Source: Marsupella aquatica | Taxonomy: Eukaryota > Marchantiophyta | DNA: 64,000 nucleotides | Direction of reading: 5' to 3' | Assembly (NCBI GenBank): GCA_973895155.1 | Contig: OZ316891.1 | Span: 27,962,001-28,026,000, forward strand | In this document: piece after piece, positions 10,301-22,100 of the stretch | How the letters are laid out: every line of letters starts with the position of its first letter | Position numbering within the stretch: the first letter of the stretch is position 1 | The notes under the pieces: generated by a model | Databases searched by the model: none | What the model was told of the DNA's origin: nothing | What the model saw: the letters and a program-made list of their open reading frames with translations, nothing else | Program-made: the position numbers and the translations under genes

Positions 10301-11842
10301 TCATTTCTGCCTTGGGACTACCTCGGCTGATGGCTGTCCATCGGTCTCAATTCTCGAAGGGGTATTGGCGGCTGGTACGTGCGATCGGGTGACCTGGGCT
10401 ACATCCGCGAAGGAATCCGGGAGGTCTCCAAGTACCTTGGTAAGGTGGAGGATCCTTTGTACCTCGCGATCCGCTAGTGGGGTCCGAGGGTCATTCCAAA
10501 ATTTGGAGTCAATCTGCCATTTTAATTGTTGGTTGTTCGTATTCTCGAGGTTTTGTGTGGTTCCCAGTTTAGGGAATACCGACTCATAGAAATGGCAATC
10601 TGCCATTCGTGCCTTATAAAGATCTGTCATGGTCGGGTCGAGATATCGTATGATGGACGGTGAGTCCAAACCAACATAAACGCCTTTCTGGCGTTGTGGA
10701 CCAAGTTTGGTTCGTTTGGGACCCATGATCGGAACGAGGACTTCGCAGCCAAAGGTGCGAAAGTGTGATAAGTTGGGATTGGATCCGAAGGCTAAACTAT
10801 GAGGAGATGCATCGTTAAATGTGGAGGGGCGATATTGTAGTAGAGTTGTTGCGTGAAGGACTGCGTGTCCCCAGGCTGTTTGTGGAAGATTGGTCTGCAT
10901 GAGGAGTGGCCTCGCTACGGTTTGTATACGCTTAATCAATGATTCAGCCATCCCGTTTTGAAAGTGAACGTAGGGGACTGGGTACTCTAAGTCAATTCCA
11001 GCAGTCATGCAAAAATCTTCGAATGTTTTTGACGTAAATTCACCAGCGTTATCTACTCGAAGAGTTCTAATGGGATGCTCCGGGAACTGTGTCTTAAGTT
11101 TAAGTATATGGGCAAGGAGTCTAGAGAATACTAAATTTCGGGTGGAAAGGAGTGAAATTTGAGACCATTTCGAGGAGGCATCTACTATGGCCAGAAAGAA
11201 TCGGAAGGGGCCACTGGGGGGGTCCACCGGTCCACATACGTCTGCATGAATTCTTTCTAGGAACTTGGGTATCCTTTTGTCAGTCTTCGTTGGGGATGGG
11301 CGAAGGACTAGCTTCCCTTGCGAGCAAGGTAAGCATGGTTCTTTCAATGAGGCTGGGTGCACTGAGGCGGGGATGCCTCGAGAATCTTTGAGGATCCTCT
11401 GGAACATTCGTAGGCCTGGGTGGCCGAGACGTCGATGCCATAGTTCTGTGGTGCTAATCAGTTGGGATATTACGTGGTAATTGTCTATTTTTGTTATATA
11501 AAAGCCTAATGGGAACGCCTTTAATGTTTCTTTGATCGTAGTTCCCGATGCAGTGGTCTCTAGTATATTCAACACCTCTTGGCCACTAATAGTGTTTGTC
11601 TGGATGTGGAATCCGTTCTCTCGGATATCCTTGAAACTTAGTAAGTTTCTTGTGGCTCGGGGGGCATAGATTGCAGAGCGTATGTGTATGGTTGTTTTCT
11701 GTGGTAAGATTACCATCGCAGGGCCATTTCCCTCTTCTAATTGATGGTTGCCTAGGATAGTCGTGACACTTCTATCGGATGGATCAATGTATTTGAAATG
11801 TTTGCGCTCCCTGAGGATAGAGTGGGAAGTCCCACTGTCGAC
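10301..11842 (-). pseudogene. Copia protease and integrase
   Basis: The open frame extends upstream of the first ATG (11716) to an aspartic protease motif V-DSGTSHSI (D-S-G at 11831-11839). It is followed by the integrase zinc region (HRRLGHPG...CLPCSQGK) and a full D,D,E core: HADVCGP, RVDNAGEF and NGMAESLIKR. The frame ends at TGA where the sister element continues with Arg. The protease would cut the polyprotein and the integrase would insert the cDNA. The join to gag (about 11843-11903) has further stops. Confidence 0.9.
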
Positions 11843-11902
11843 TATGCAACAAGTAGGATCATCTAATGGATTATGTGCATCTGAAATAGGAGCTAAGTGT
11901 AT

Positions 11903-12901
11903 TTATGGTCTTATCTCAGTGGAATCAAGAAATGCCCCATGTGATTCTCGTGCGCCTTCGCCGATACTGGCTTTATAGAGCGCAACCAGATGTGCAGGTG
12001 CTCTACATTGTTTCTGGACATGACCTTTCGTTCCAAATCTGTAACAGGTCATGGCTTCTTCTGGTTTCTGTGGGTGGCTGCGAGGATTTGATCTGACTTG
12101 CTGTGGCTGTTTCCAGGTATTGCTATTGTAGGTGTTTCGTGAACGGCCGCGGCCCCTGCCTGATGCGCGAAATTGGCCTCGACCGTCACTCCTAAAATCG
12201 CCCCATCGGCCTCTAGAGGTATTTCTACCCCGTCCGTTGCCACGCCCTCTGTAGGAACTTCCGGGGTCAGTGCGTGGATTATTAAAATGGGTCTCCGTGT
12301 GGGGTTGGGGTGGTAAGGTACCCGGAGGCCTCTGCTTGGTGTTTTCCAGCAAAAGTATCTGGTGCTTTTCGGCAAGCAGCATATGGGCTATGAGCTCCGA
12401 GTATTTGGTAAAGTTCATGTTTTAGTATTGTGTTGAAATGACCATGTTCGTAGAATGGAATGTAGAAAGAGTTTTTTCGATCTGTTCCTGATCATTCACT
12501 GGTTTTTGACAGACTGCGAGTTGGGAGGTAATGCGGAACAGCTCACTATTGTAAGCTGCGATGGTTTTGTGATCTTGCACCCTCAGATTGATCCAATCGT
12601 GTAGGGCCGCCGGGAGGAAGATTGTTCGGGTATGGTCAAATCTAGAAAGGAGTGCTTCCCACAATCGGCGTGGGTTGAGCTCGTTTAGATATTGAAGCTT
12701 TAGTGGTTCAGTCAAATGTCGCCTGATTAAGATCAGCGCTTGAGCTCGCTCCTGTAAAGTAGATCTTGTGTCGGAGGTGATCGTGTCTGCAATGTCTTTG
12801 GATGTCAAGTGTGCCTCTATGTCCAATTGCCAAGAAAGATAGTTGGCGCCATCAATACTTAATGGCTGGAAATATAACTTTTCCATGGCTGCCGGAGGCA
12901 T
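11903..12901 (-). pseudogene. Copia gag with degenerate zinc knuckle
   Basis: ATG at 12901 begins a UBN2/copia-type gag (FQPLSIDGANYLSWQLDIEAH). A TAA at 12419-12421 interrupts it where the sister copy reads Tyr-Arg-Asn. The frame then continues through an Arg/Gly-rich RNA-binding region to a CCHC knuckle in which the second Cys is lost (CYRFGTKGHVQKQC). Gag would package the element RNA; with the stop and the lost Cys this copy is unlikely to work. Confidence 0.88.
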
Positions 12902-13310
12902 GATTACTATGATTATATGTAGTATGCGTTTCAGTGGCGGAAATACAATTTGTCTAGATTGATGAATTCACAAATTGATGACATGAATAAATGGAATGTG
13001 AAGAGCTTTCGTAATTGGAGGTGTTAGCTGGAGTGGTCGATTGTAATTTGCGTTGGTTGCTGCACTCCAGCCTCTCGCTTTGTCTGATTGTCCGATCGCG
13101 TTGTGCACGGCTGCTTGCACGCTCGCCTTGCCTCTGTTCGTAGTCTTGAAAACTTCACGCGGCGAGTGTATTGCGTGCGCGTTGGACGTTCATGAGACGC
13201 AACGCTTCGTGCAAAACCTTCACGCGGTGACTAAAGATCGGACAAGTGTGAGCGTGGTTCGTAGAAGGGCAGAGGAAAAAAAAATTAAGGAAAAAAACCA
13301 GAGCACTACT

Positions 13311-13323
13311 CGTGCTGATAACG
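13311..13323 (-). promoter_or_regulatory. Candidate primer-binding site of the first copia element
   Basis: On the minus strand CGTTATCAGCACG directly follows the 5' LTR end. The same 13 bases follow the 5' LTR of the second copia element (18004-18016). It differs from the usual plant copia TGGTATCAGAGC. Confidence 0.65.
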
Positions 13324-13493
13324 TGTTGGACCATGACAAGATGGAAAAAGATCTCGTGGATACTCCCAAGGAGAAGAATAAGTACATGCGGCTTGAAGGC
13401 CGTTGCCCTGAGGCAGTTATCCTAACTGAGTTAGGTAGAACTCTAGTTAGGCAAGTAGAACTATGGTAAGTAGGTTTAACCTGGGTTACAACA
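13324..13493 (-). repeat. 5' LTR of the first copia element
   Basis: 170 bp with TG...CA ends; one mismatch to 7619-7788. Followed by the target copy ACTAT at 13494-13498. Confidence 0.95.
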
Positions 13494-13498
13494 ACTAT

Positions 13499-14855
13499 TA
13501 CCCTTGTGGAGCTACTCGAACCAGAGGACATCCGACAGCAAGCTTGAAGAAGTCTTTAAGTATTTTTAGTTAGTTTTTAGAGTAGTGCATCTCATCTGAT
13601 TTTTATAAAAGCGTTCTAGAGCTTTGGAAGCTGTCATACTTCTTTAGTGTATAGTCTGTACCTAGCAAAACCTCCTGGCAAAATCTCAGAGTTTTTTGAC
13701 TTATAGTTAGGAAGTTAAAAATAGTTGAATTCATCAAATCTTTACTTTACCGCGATTACGAGTTACGAGTCAATGACCTTACGAGTTTACGAGTTTACGT
13801 TTTTATGAGTTTACTAGTTTACGAGTATAAGTCATTTACTAGTTACTAGTTTACGAGTTCAGACTTAGTCATTTTTCCGACTTTTCACTCACAGTTTTGT
13901 AGTTTTAAAATTTTGAGGGGTATGAAGAGGCATGTCTCTTCGACCCTGTGACCTCTCACTCGGTAGATTTTTACTATAAGATACCTCCACCACTAGTGTA
14001 GTTTATGGTAAAGTCTAGCAATTTTTGCCTTTCCTTGGTGCTCTGCCAGTTGATCATGAATGTTAAGAGTTTGAGATCAAGCTTGACACCAGGAGAAGAC
14101 TTTCCTCCTTCTTGTGGTTTAATCCTTTGAATAAATCATGGGAAGTAAAATTCCAATTGTGTAAATCTTATGAGATCTGATGACAGATTCCTCTTTGGGT
14201 GACTCATTACAATCTCCTGAGTTCTTGGAGTTAACTCACTGAGTTTAAGTCTTATTTGAAATTGATGGATTTTCTTTCATGTTGCTTAGTACCATCTAAA
14301 TGTTGAAGTAGCTACCTTTTAGATCTTATCTGAGTACCATTTAGAAAGAAAGGATAAGACATGTTGACGGCATTTTAAAAGGTACTCTAGTAAACAGTTT
14401 AGATCTGAAAAGCAATATGGATTTGTATCCTTAAGTCTTTTCATTTTGACTTATGTCTAAGGAGTAACCTTGGAAAATTCCAGACTCCCTTAGCATACTT
14501 TAAGATATTTTTTCTTGTGTTTTGTTAATCATTCCCTTTTCATTAATTTATGGTTACATGATGCTGAGTTGTCATTGAAAACCACTCACCGCTGTGGAGC
14601 GATCTTCAAAATACCTTATTAAAGTAATCAATTCTGATTACTATGTGTTAAAGAGAGTTCTTAAACTCTCATTTGTGTTTTTATGTATCAAATCAACCCC
14701 ATCTTGTTCTTTACGGGAACGAATACCGAGTTTGAAGACCTTTAAGTGTGTTTTTGGTTCTTCATAGCAAACTACAACTATTATCGCACATTAGAATCCT
14801 TTTTTTCCAACCCTTGAGTTGGGGATAACTGACTAGCTTTCCTTTTGGATTGTAG
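13499..14855. other. Spacer before the second methyltransferase-like gene
   Basis: AT-rich sequence without a gene I can support. A degenerate simple repeat of TTTACGAGT/TTACTAGT words occupies about 13757-13860. The 3' end (CCTTTTGGATTGTAG, to 14855) reads as a splice acceptor for the next frame, so part of the stretch may be intron. Confidence 0.5.
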
Positions 14856-17251
14856 GATTGGTTGGCTCTGGCAAGAATGACTATGGGCAGGAAGGACTTG
14901 CGAAATGTATACTGGCTACTTTTTGCGGACAACGATCTTTTTGAGTTGTGGCGGTTAGTCTGTGAGATGTGGTTGCATGGGAAACTTCCTGATGGAGCTG
15001 GGATGGAAGGAAATAACAAGTCCAAAAAAGCAATTACCGTTGCCATGTTTTGTCCCTTTGATGGTGAGTTGATCTCACAGAAAGACATCACAAAAATCCT
15101 GACACAAGTGAAGTCAGGAAAAGCATTGCTGAAGAAAGATGCCACAAATAAATCTGACATACCCTCAATAGAGGAGCTTGCGAAGGATGTGAAAAAAGTG
15201 AGGAAGCTCAAGTCTCTCATTGAAGAGTACTACTTCGGCAAGGATTCAAGGAATTTCCCTTCGAATATCGACTGGAAGAAAGTTGTAGAGGTTCTGCCAT
15301 TGTTGAGTGTTGACGCAGAATTCAGTAGATGCAGAAGAGCGACTGGTGAAGTTTTTTTGTCAAATTTGTTGAAGCCAAATCATACCAGGGAGAGTGCAAT
15401 CTTGCCAATAGCTCTGGTGATGCGCCTTGATAACATTTATTGCCAGAAGTTTGGCGGAGGGACACATTCTCGGAGCCAACCGTGGGTCACGTTCTTTAGT
15501 GACAATCTAATGAAAACAGTTGATCCACCAGCAATAGAAGAATCATCTCCAACGTGCTTACTTGCCATTGTTGACTTCAGTCGAGATCACCAGAACCTGT
15601 GGACGGAAGCAGAAGTTTTGGTCTTTCTGCAATACATTGTGGAGCTACCACGAAATCTTACAATCGTTGTAGCCATAATTGTTCATCCGGGGCCTCTTGC
15701 AATGAATGTCCTAAGCTCACTTTGAAAATTGGGACAAGAGAAATCTCTCACCATTCACATTGAGTATGGGAGTTATTCTCGAGAGGATCAACCGCACCCG
15801 CTTGATTCGTGTTGGGGAGGCGGAATTGAAGAAGTTATATTTGCAGGAATTTCTCAAGATGAAAATGTCAATTGGAATGATGTTTTCAAACCCAATCACC
15901 CAAAGCAAAAATTCTTTTTTGGTTCAAAAGATACTGATTTTGAGGTCACCAAGATTGACACTGGGAAGGCAAAGGTTGACACAGACGACGTGTCAAAACC
16001 CGAAGATCTAAAAATGATGTTGACCCCAAAAGAGGCGACCAAGGTTTTGCACATGGCCCCTCAATTTGAGATAGTTGGTGCTCATGGTGATTGGGTGAAT
16101 CCACATGCCAAACCCACGTGGATGATATAGAGGATTATTGAATCCTTGTCAGAAGCTGGAGACTTGATTCTTGATTTTTTCTCGGGTGGTCAAGTGATGA
16201 AGACAGCATTCTTGGTGCAACGTGAATGCTTTGTTTATTGTGACTCTCACGATGAGAGACACTTTGTGGAAGCGTATGCTTCATTCCTTTGCGAGAGGGT
16301 CCCCTCAATCAAGGAAAATTGGGATCCTCGTGGTGGGAGTTCTAGGCATTGGAAACCCACTATTGCGGATGTTTCTGCCGAACATGAATCAGCTGATAAT
16401 TCTGAAGAAGTGGGCGCTAAGTCAGTCAAAGATGATGGGGCATCAGAGGTGGCGTATGCAAAGAATTTGGATGACCGTGTAGGTCAAAGTGAAAGCATAG
16501 AACCCTATGATGTTGATGATAACGTTGGTCTTGCACCACGCCCTTCATCAGGTGCAGATGACGTCCCTTTCGAACCCTATGAAGTTGAGGTTGATGACAA
16601 CTTGGACAAGGATGGTCTCAATCCAAATGTGGTGCAACGAGAAACGGACGGAATTGGTGATCCGATTGACATTGATACATTTGAAAATCGTTTGTCAACC
16701 AATTTGGTCACGGATGGTGGAGACAGACAGGTCAATTCGAATGAAGCTGACACCCAAAATTTGATTCCCGGGACGGTTGTCGAAGTATGTGAGATTCCCA
16801 TGACCCCAGAAGCCCGTGCATCAGCGACTGTTGACAACCAGGCAGGTGCTTCAATTTGTCCTGACACACTCTTTTTAGCTTCTGATGACAAATTGGTTTT
16901 TGTTCGTTCACACTCGGGAAGTCTAGTTGTCCTTCCTCTCTCAAAGAAAAAAGGGAATAGAGTTGGATCAACCGGATGGAGGTCACTTGAACGTGATGCA
17001 CGATATTATGTGTGGAAAAGTGGGCCAAATAGAGGCCAAGAAGTTTCATTGGATGCTGCTCCATCGATTCTTAACAGGAAGGAGTATAAGAGAGGAGAAA
17101 GGAGTATAAGAGAGGAGAATTGGGAGTGATAACTCCTGTTTGGACATCACCTTATTGGGTAGAACAAAGTACTTCAGATGTCAATTTTGAAATCCAAGAG
17201 GAGCTGGGTGTTGACATTATTGATGAATACGGATCTCTTTTTTCAAACTGA
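14856..17251 (+). pseudogene. Second DNA methyltransferase-like gene, broken
   Basis: One frame runs from an acceptor at 14855 to 17119 with only TGA (15723-15725) and TAG (16128-16130) in it. A 20-bp tandem duplication (17080-17099, 17100-17119) then shifts the frame; with one unit the protein would run on to TGA at 17249-17251, about 790 residues. At 16161-16270 it reads DLILDFFSGGQVMKTAFL and, later, CFVYCDSHDERHFVEAY. This matches the layout of motif I in the gene at 3818-5106 (MDWTAGAGGS...GIEHRKEFIETA), including the helix before it. A methyltransferase fold is therefore likely, but no DPPY-type motif is obvious. An acidic Asp/Glu-rich linker (16380-16790) precedes a C-terminal segment of unknown role. 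Breaks suggest a pseudogene. Confidence 0.6.
17080..17119 (+). repeat. 20-bp tandem duplication that shifts a reading frame
   Basis: AGGAGTATAAGAGAGGAGAA occurs twice head to tail. Twenty is not a multiple of three, so the second unit throws the methyltransferase-like frame out of phase; removing one unit would join it to 43 more codons. Confidence 0.92.
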
Positions 17252-17312
17252 GATCAAACCGTCTGACTTTCCATTTTTTCATACCAATCTAAAATACTTC
17301 TCGGTCTCACAG

Positions 17313-17868
17313 AATGCGGTCAGCAATTAGAGCCTCGATATCCACCTACGCTCTTTGGGGCTTCTAAAAATGGTATGTAGGTTTTCTTTGTTGTTAGTCA
17401 TTGTCTTGTATTTTTGGACTGAGACTATCTCAGTCCAAAGTTCAAATTTGGTTTTCTTTCTAAGAGTTGTATTTGTTGCACTTGCAGAATCGAGACCTTG
17501 TCCCATCAAGCGGAAGTTGCTGATTTTGGATCTTAACAAAATACTTTGGGATTCACTTGAATTCCAAAGCAAGGGCAAATCCAGAAACATTGTGACCCCA
17601 AATGGAGTGCATTGGGATAGATCAAATGGAACTAGTCGCATGTATACAGAGAGGCCAGGGCTCCATGAGTTTCTAAAGTTGGTTTTTGACCGGTTTGACA
17701 TTGCAATTTGGACATGTGCTGGGATGCCGCAGACAGTGAAAATGTTGAACATGATGTTCACTGTTGAGGAGCGGTTGAAACTGAAGTTTGTATTCACACA
17801 GGTGGAAGCCTTTGACACATGCATTCAAAGGCGTGACATTACAAATGGAAAGGCAAATGTGCTATTGA
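17313..17868 (+). pseudogene. FCP1-like HAD phosphatase, 5' part, split by a copia element
   Basis: Two exons are visible: 17313-17372 (after acceptor GGTCTCACAG) and 17488-17868, joined in frame across a 115-bp intron (GTATGT...TTGCAG). The second has KRKLLILDLNKILWD, the HAD motif I of the FCP1/SCP family with Asn in place of the second catalytic Asp, then RPGLHEFLKLVFDRFDIAIW, the typical FCPH core. FCP1-type enzymes dephosphorylate proteins such as the RNA polymerase II C-terminal domain. The D-L-N form is, as I recall, common in a plant subfamily and may lower or alter activity. The frame is cut at 17868 by the second copia element and resumes at 23608. Confidence 0.85.
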
Positions 17869-18003
17869 TGTTATACCCTAACTAGGATTAGATATCTTAA
17901 CCCGAGTTAAGATCTAACCAAGATCTAACTCAACTACCTCATGTATATATATTGGACACATGAATAAGATTCATTACATTGTTGGAGTATATGGTTTGTA
18001 ACA
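17869..18003 (+). repeat. 5' LTR of the second copia element
   Basis: 135 bp, TGTTATACCC...GTTTGTAACA. I see no difference from 23468-23602. Confidence 0.96.
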
Positions 18004-18016
18004 CGTTATCAGCACG
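18004..18016 (+). promoter_or_regulatory. Candidate primer-binding site of the second copia element
   Basis: CGTTATCAGCACG immediately follows the 5' LTR, exactly as in the first copia element. Confidence 0.65.
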
Positions 18017-19166
18017 AATGCAATTTTTTTCTCCACGAAGAGGTGCTAAACCATAAGGGGAGATCCGAAGAGTTTTTCCCAAAAGATGAGCACTTTTGGC
18101 CACATTTGAGGGCCATTTCTCGATAGAAACCTCGAGTGGAATGATATGGGCCTTTGTTCGTCTATGGCTTGAGAACGATAGACCACCATCAAGAGATCTT
18201 GTGAGCCAGCCAGCAATAGGCAAACAGTAGGACCATAGAGACAGAACGAAAACAAAAACACGAAGGGCCAGCCGTAGTCTAATCCGAAGGAATTGAAACG
18301 AAAGGAAATCGGCAGAAGAGTAGAACTTCTTGAAACCCACAGCAACTCAAGACAAATCCCGCAGACGACGCATAGCACACACGAAGGAACGATAGCGCCA
18401 ACTCAACACGAAGACCAAGCCCCGGACAAAGCCACGAGGCGTCGTTCCGCAGATAGCACCACACAATCCAGACACAACTCAGACACAATTCGACACTCGC
18501 CGCATGTAGCCACTGAATTCACAATTCGACGCTTCGCCTCCTGTAGCCACTGACTCCCGGACCCACACTTGAGACAGCGCAACGTTGAAACAAGACGAAA
18601 CAAAACAGAAGATCGATAAGGACTTCATCGGCACACCATCCCTCACCAAATTGAAACCACCCGTATAGGGACCCTGACTGAAGTCAAAGCGGATCGATCC
18701 CACACAAGAAGAGCAGAATAAAGAAATACACAGAAATTGCAGAGAAGACTCCGAGAGATAAAACGCGAACACAGAAGAGTCCCAGGCAAATTAACACACT
18801 GAAGAGAGCCGAAGGAATTGGGTTCAAGAAAAAAAAAAGCAGCACCATCCACAGAGAACGAAAGAAGACCTGAGCAATAGAGCACCGCAGGACTGAGAGA
18901 GAAAGACCAAGCACACCATAGCGAAGAGAGCAAACGCGAGCCCCAGACCGAAAACGTACAAGCAAGGGCAGCGACCCCCAATTCTCCTTTCCACCCACCT
19001 AAGAAGGAAGAATCCAATCATACCGGGACCAAACCTGAAGAATAGAGAATACCAAAAGAAAGGAGCAAGCGAAGCTGATCCACCACAAAATAATAGCTAA
19101 GTGCAAAACTCCATTGAACCCTCCTTAATTGCATACATTTACAAGGTGAACCCATATTAGCCCAAG
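18017..19166 (+). other. Untranslated leader of the second copia element
   Basis: About 1.15 kb of purine-rich, A-rich sequence between primer site and gag. Antisense frames here are Ser/Leu/Phe-rich reflections of that composition and do not look like genes. Packaging signals would be expected here but I cannot locate one. Confidence 0.6.
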
Positions 19167-22100
19167 ATGGCAATGGAGAAACTATTATTCCCAGCACTAA
19201 GAATTGACGGGAAGAACTATAATGATTGGACAATAGACGTGGAGGTTAACCTCACCGCAAAAAGAATCCCATAAACAATACATACCGACATTGGGGTGGA
19301 CCAATACCAGAAGGCCCAAGCATTAGTCCTACTAAGACACCACTTAATAGAACCATTAAAACATCAATATAAGACGATATACAACCCAAGGCTCCTATGG
19401 GATGCATTGAAAGAGAGATTTGAACACATAACAACTATAAACTTACCAAATGCGCTACAAGCATGGGTAACCTTAAGAGTGCAAGATTTCAAAACGGTAG
19501 ACTTATACAACAGCGAGATGTTCCGCATCTCGAACGAACTCCAAATGTGCGGTGAACCAGTGAATGATAAACAACAAATCGAAAAGACACTAGCAACATT
19601 TCACCCTACAAACTTAGTAATCTCAAACCAGTATAGAAACATGGCATTCACTAAATACTCAGCACTAATAGCACACATGCTCTTGGCAGAACAAAACTCA
19701 ATCCTACTCATGACAAATGCAAAGGATAGACCCCCGGGTACACTCCCAATACCTGCCACCACTGAGACAAACTTAATTATAAACGAGAAACTGAGAGAAG
19801 CTAACTTGACCACACCTTATGATAGAAATACAAGTAAATTCAGGGGGAGAGGCTCATATAGGGGAAGAGGAATGAAGGGAGGACGATCGAACTACTCCTA
19901 CAGAGGAGGACCCAGAGGAGGATTCAGCAACCGCGGAAGGGGCCGTGAAAGAAACAATTTCCCCGGAAGGACCACATGGAAACGAGGCCGCAACGACTAC
20001 CAAGAGAAGCCAAGAAACAACTCAACAGGAATACCAAAGACCTGTCACCCAAGGTCATTCCAAAAACCATGCATTGCCTGCTCCCAGGGCAAGATGATTA
20101 CCGCCCCCTCCATCCCAAAAACCAAAAACCATATCCCCGCATTCCTTGAGAGACTCCATGCGGACGTATGTGGACCAATCGACCCACCAAGTGGACCATT
20201 TCAATACTTCTTGGTAGTGATAGACGCCAGTTCTAAGTGGTCCAGAGTATCCTTATTATCAACCCGCAACCTAGTCTTCCCCAGAATCCTTACACACATC
20301 TTAAGACTAAGGTCACAATTCCCTGAAAATCCAATTAGAACCCTTAGAACTGATGGAGCTGGTGAATTCACTTCTAGAACCTTTGATGACTTCTACACAA
20401 TAAATGGAATTGACTCCCAACATAATGTACCCCATGTCCACTTCCAGAATGGACTAGCGGAGTCACTTATTAAACGTATACAACAGATTGCTAGACCACT
20501 ATTAATGCAATCATCACTCCCAACATCAGCATGGGGCCATGCAGTATTACATGTTGCAACCCTACTCCTTTATAGACCATCAGCCTTTAACAGCAACACA
20601 CCTTATCACCTAGCTTTCGGGCAACCACCAAATATCTCACACCTAAGAATATTTGGATGCCAAGTCCTCATCCCCATACTAGGTCCTCATAGAACCAAAA
20701 TGGGACCACAACGGAGGAAAGGCATCTATGTAGGATTTGACTCAACATCTATCATACGATACATGGAACCTACAACCACTGACATATTCAAAGCCCGTTT
20801 CAGCAATTGCCATTTCTATGAAAACATTTTCCCAACCATTAACACGCAAGAGGGAAAACATAAGTCATACACCAAAACACTCACATGGCAAGCTTCCCCG
20901 GCACTTTGCCCAGATCCTCGAACTAACCAAACTGAACTAGAAGTCAATAGGATACTTCAATTAACCAAGATCATGGAGTCCTTACCCGACTCATTTGCTG
21001 ATGCTACACATGTAACTAAATCCCATATACCAGCGGCTAATACACCATCCCGCATACAAGATCAGAGACTATCCTCTGACACACTCCCACAACTCAAAAG
21101 AGGGAGACCACTAGGAGCAGTCGACAAACAACCTAGAAACAAGCGTAGACCTCCTACACCAACCAACCATACGAGACCACCATCCCAACCAGAGATAGCC
21201 ATTAACTACAACTCCACTGGTAACATACTAGATAGAATGATGATCAACCCTGATCTCATATTTGCCTCTCATGTAGCAAATGATATTAACAACCTACCAG
21301 ATCCCAAATCAGTGACCGAAGCACAAAAACAAATAGATTGGAGCAAATGGCAAGAGGCCATGAACTCCGAATTAGACTCCTTGATATCTAGAAAAGTCTT
21401 TGGACCTATAACCGTAGCTTCCCCAGACCAACACCTCACGGGATATAGGATGACATTTGTTAAAAAGCGAAACTCACAAGGAGAAATACTAAGATATAAA
21501 GCTAGGCTGGTTGCTAAAGGCTACACACAAGTTTATGGAACTGACTATGCCCTGACATACTCACCTGTCATGGACGTCACCACATACCGCTATTTGATAG
21601 CATTTGCTATACACAACAAACTGCTAATGCAACAAATGGATGTTGTTACCGCTTACCTTTATGGTAAACTGGACAACGTTATTTATATGGAAGCCCCGCC
21701 TGAACTCATTGAGAGAGTAAACTTCCATGCAAATTCAAAACATAATCCACATATGCACAATGATAATAGTGCAAAATCATTTGACTATATGAACAAATTG
21801 GTACTCCACAATGCTTCCAAAGCAATTGCATTACAAGAACCTAGAAAGGATCATAAGGCAACCGGAGCAAAGACCCGGTATGCAGTTCAAGTCCTTAGTT
21901 CCCTTTACGGACTCAAACAGAGTGGACGTACATGGTATCACAGATTCAAAAATCAAATGATATCCATGGGATATAAGAATTCTGAAATAGCTCCTTGCTT
22001 ATTTATAAAGCATGAAGGACCTGAATTCATAATCATCGCTATATATGTTGATGACCTCAACCTCCTTGGTACGAAAAAGATGATGAATGAGTCAATGCAA

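Larger units (their letters stand above)
7619..13493 (-). mobile_element. Ty1/copia LTR retrotransposon, recent but defective
   Basis: The 5,875-bp element is bounded by two 170-bp LTRs (TG...CA) and a perfect 5-bp target duplication ACTAT (7614-7618 and 13494-13498). On the minus strand the order is gag, zinc knuckle, protease, integrase, reverse transcriptase, RNase H, which defines copia. A primer-site candidate CGTTATCAGCACG (13311-13323) abuts the 5' LTR, and a purine tract lies next to the 3' LTR (7789-7800). The LTRs differ at one site (7654 T, 13359 G), so insertion was recent. Yet the coding part has stops in gag, before the RT and inside the polyprotein, so this copy probably moved with proteins supplied by another copy. 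Confidence 0.95.

Noticed and set aside
18046-19021. Several antisense frames of 60-130 codons with signal-peptide-like hydrophobic stretches
   Set aside because: They mirror the A/G-rich leader of the second copia element (antisense T/C-rich gives Leu/Ser/Phe). No motif.
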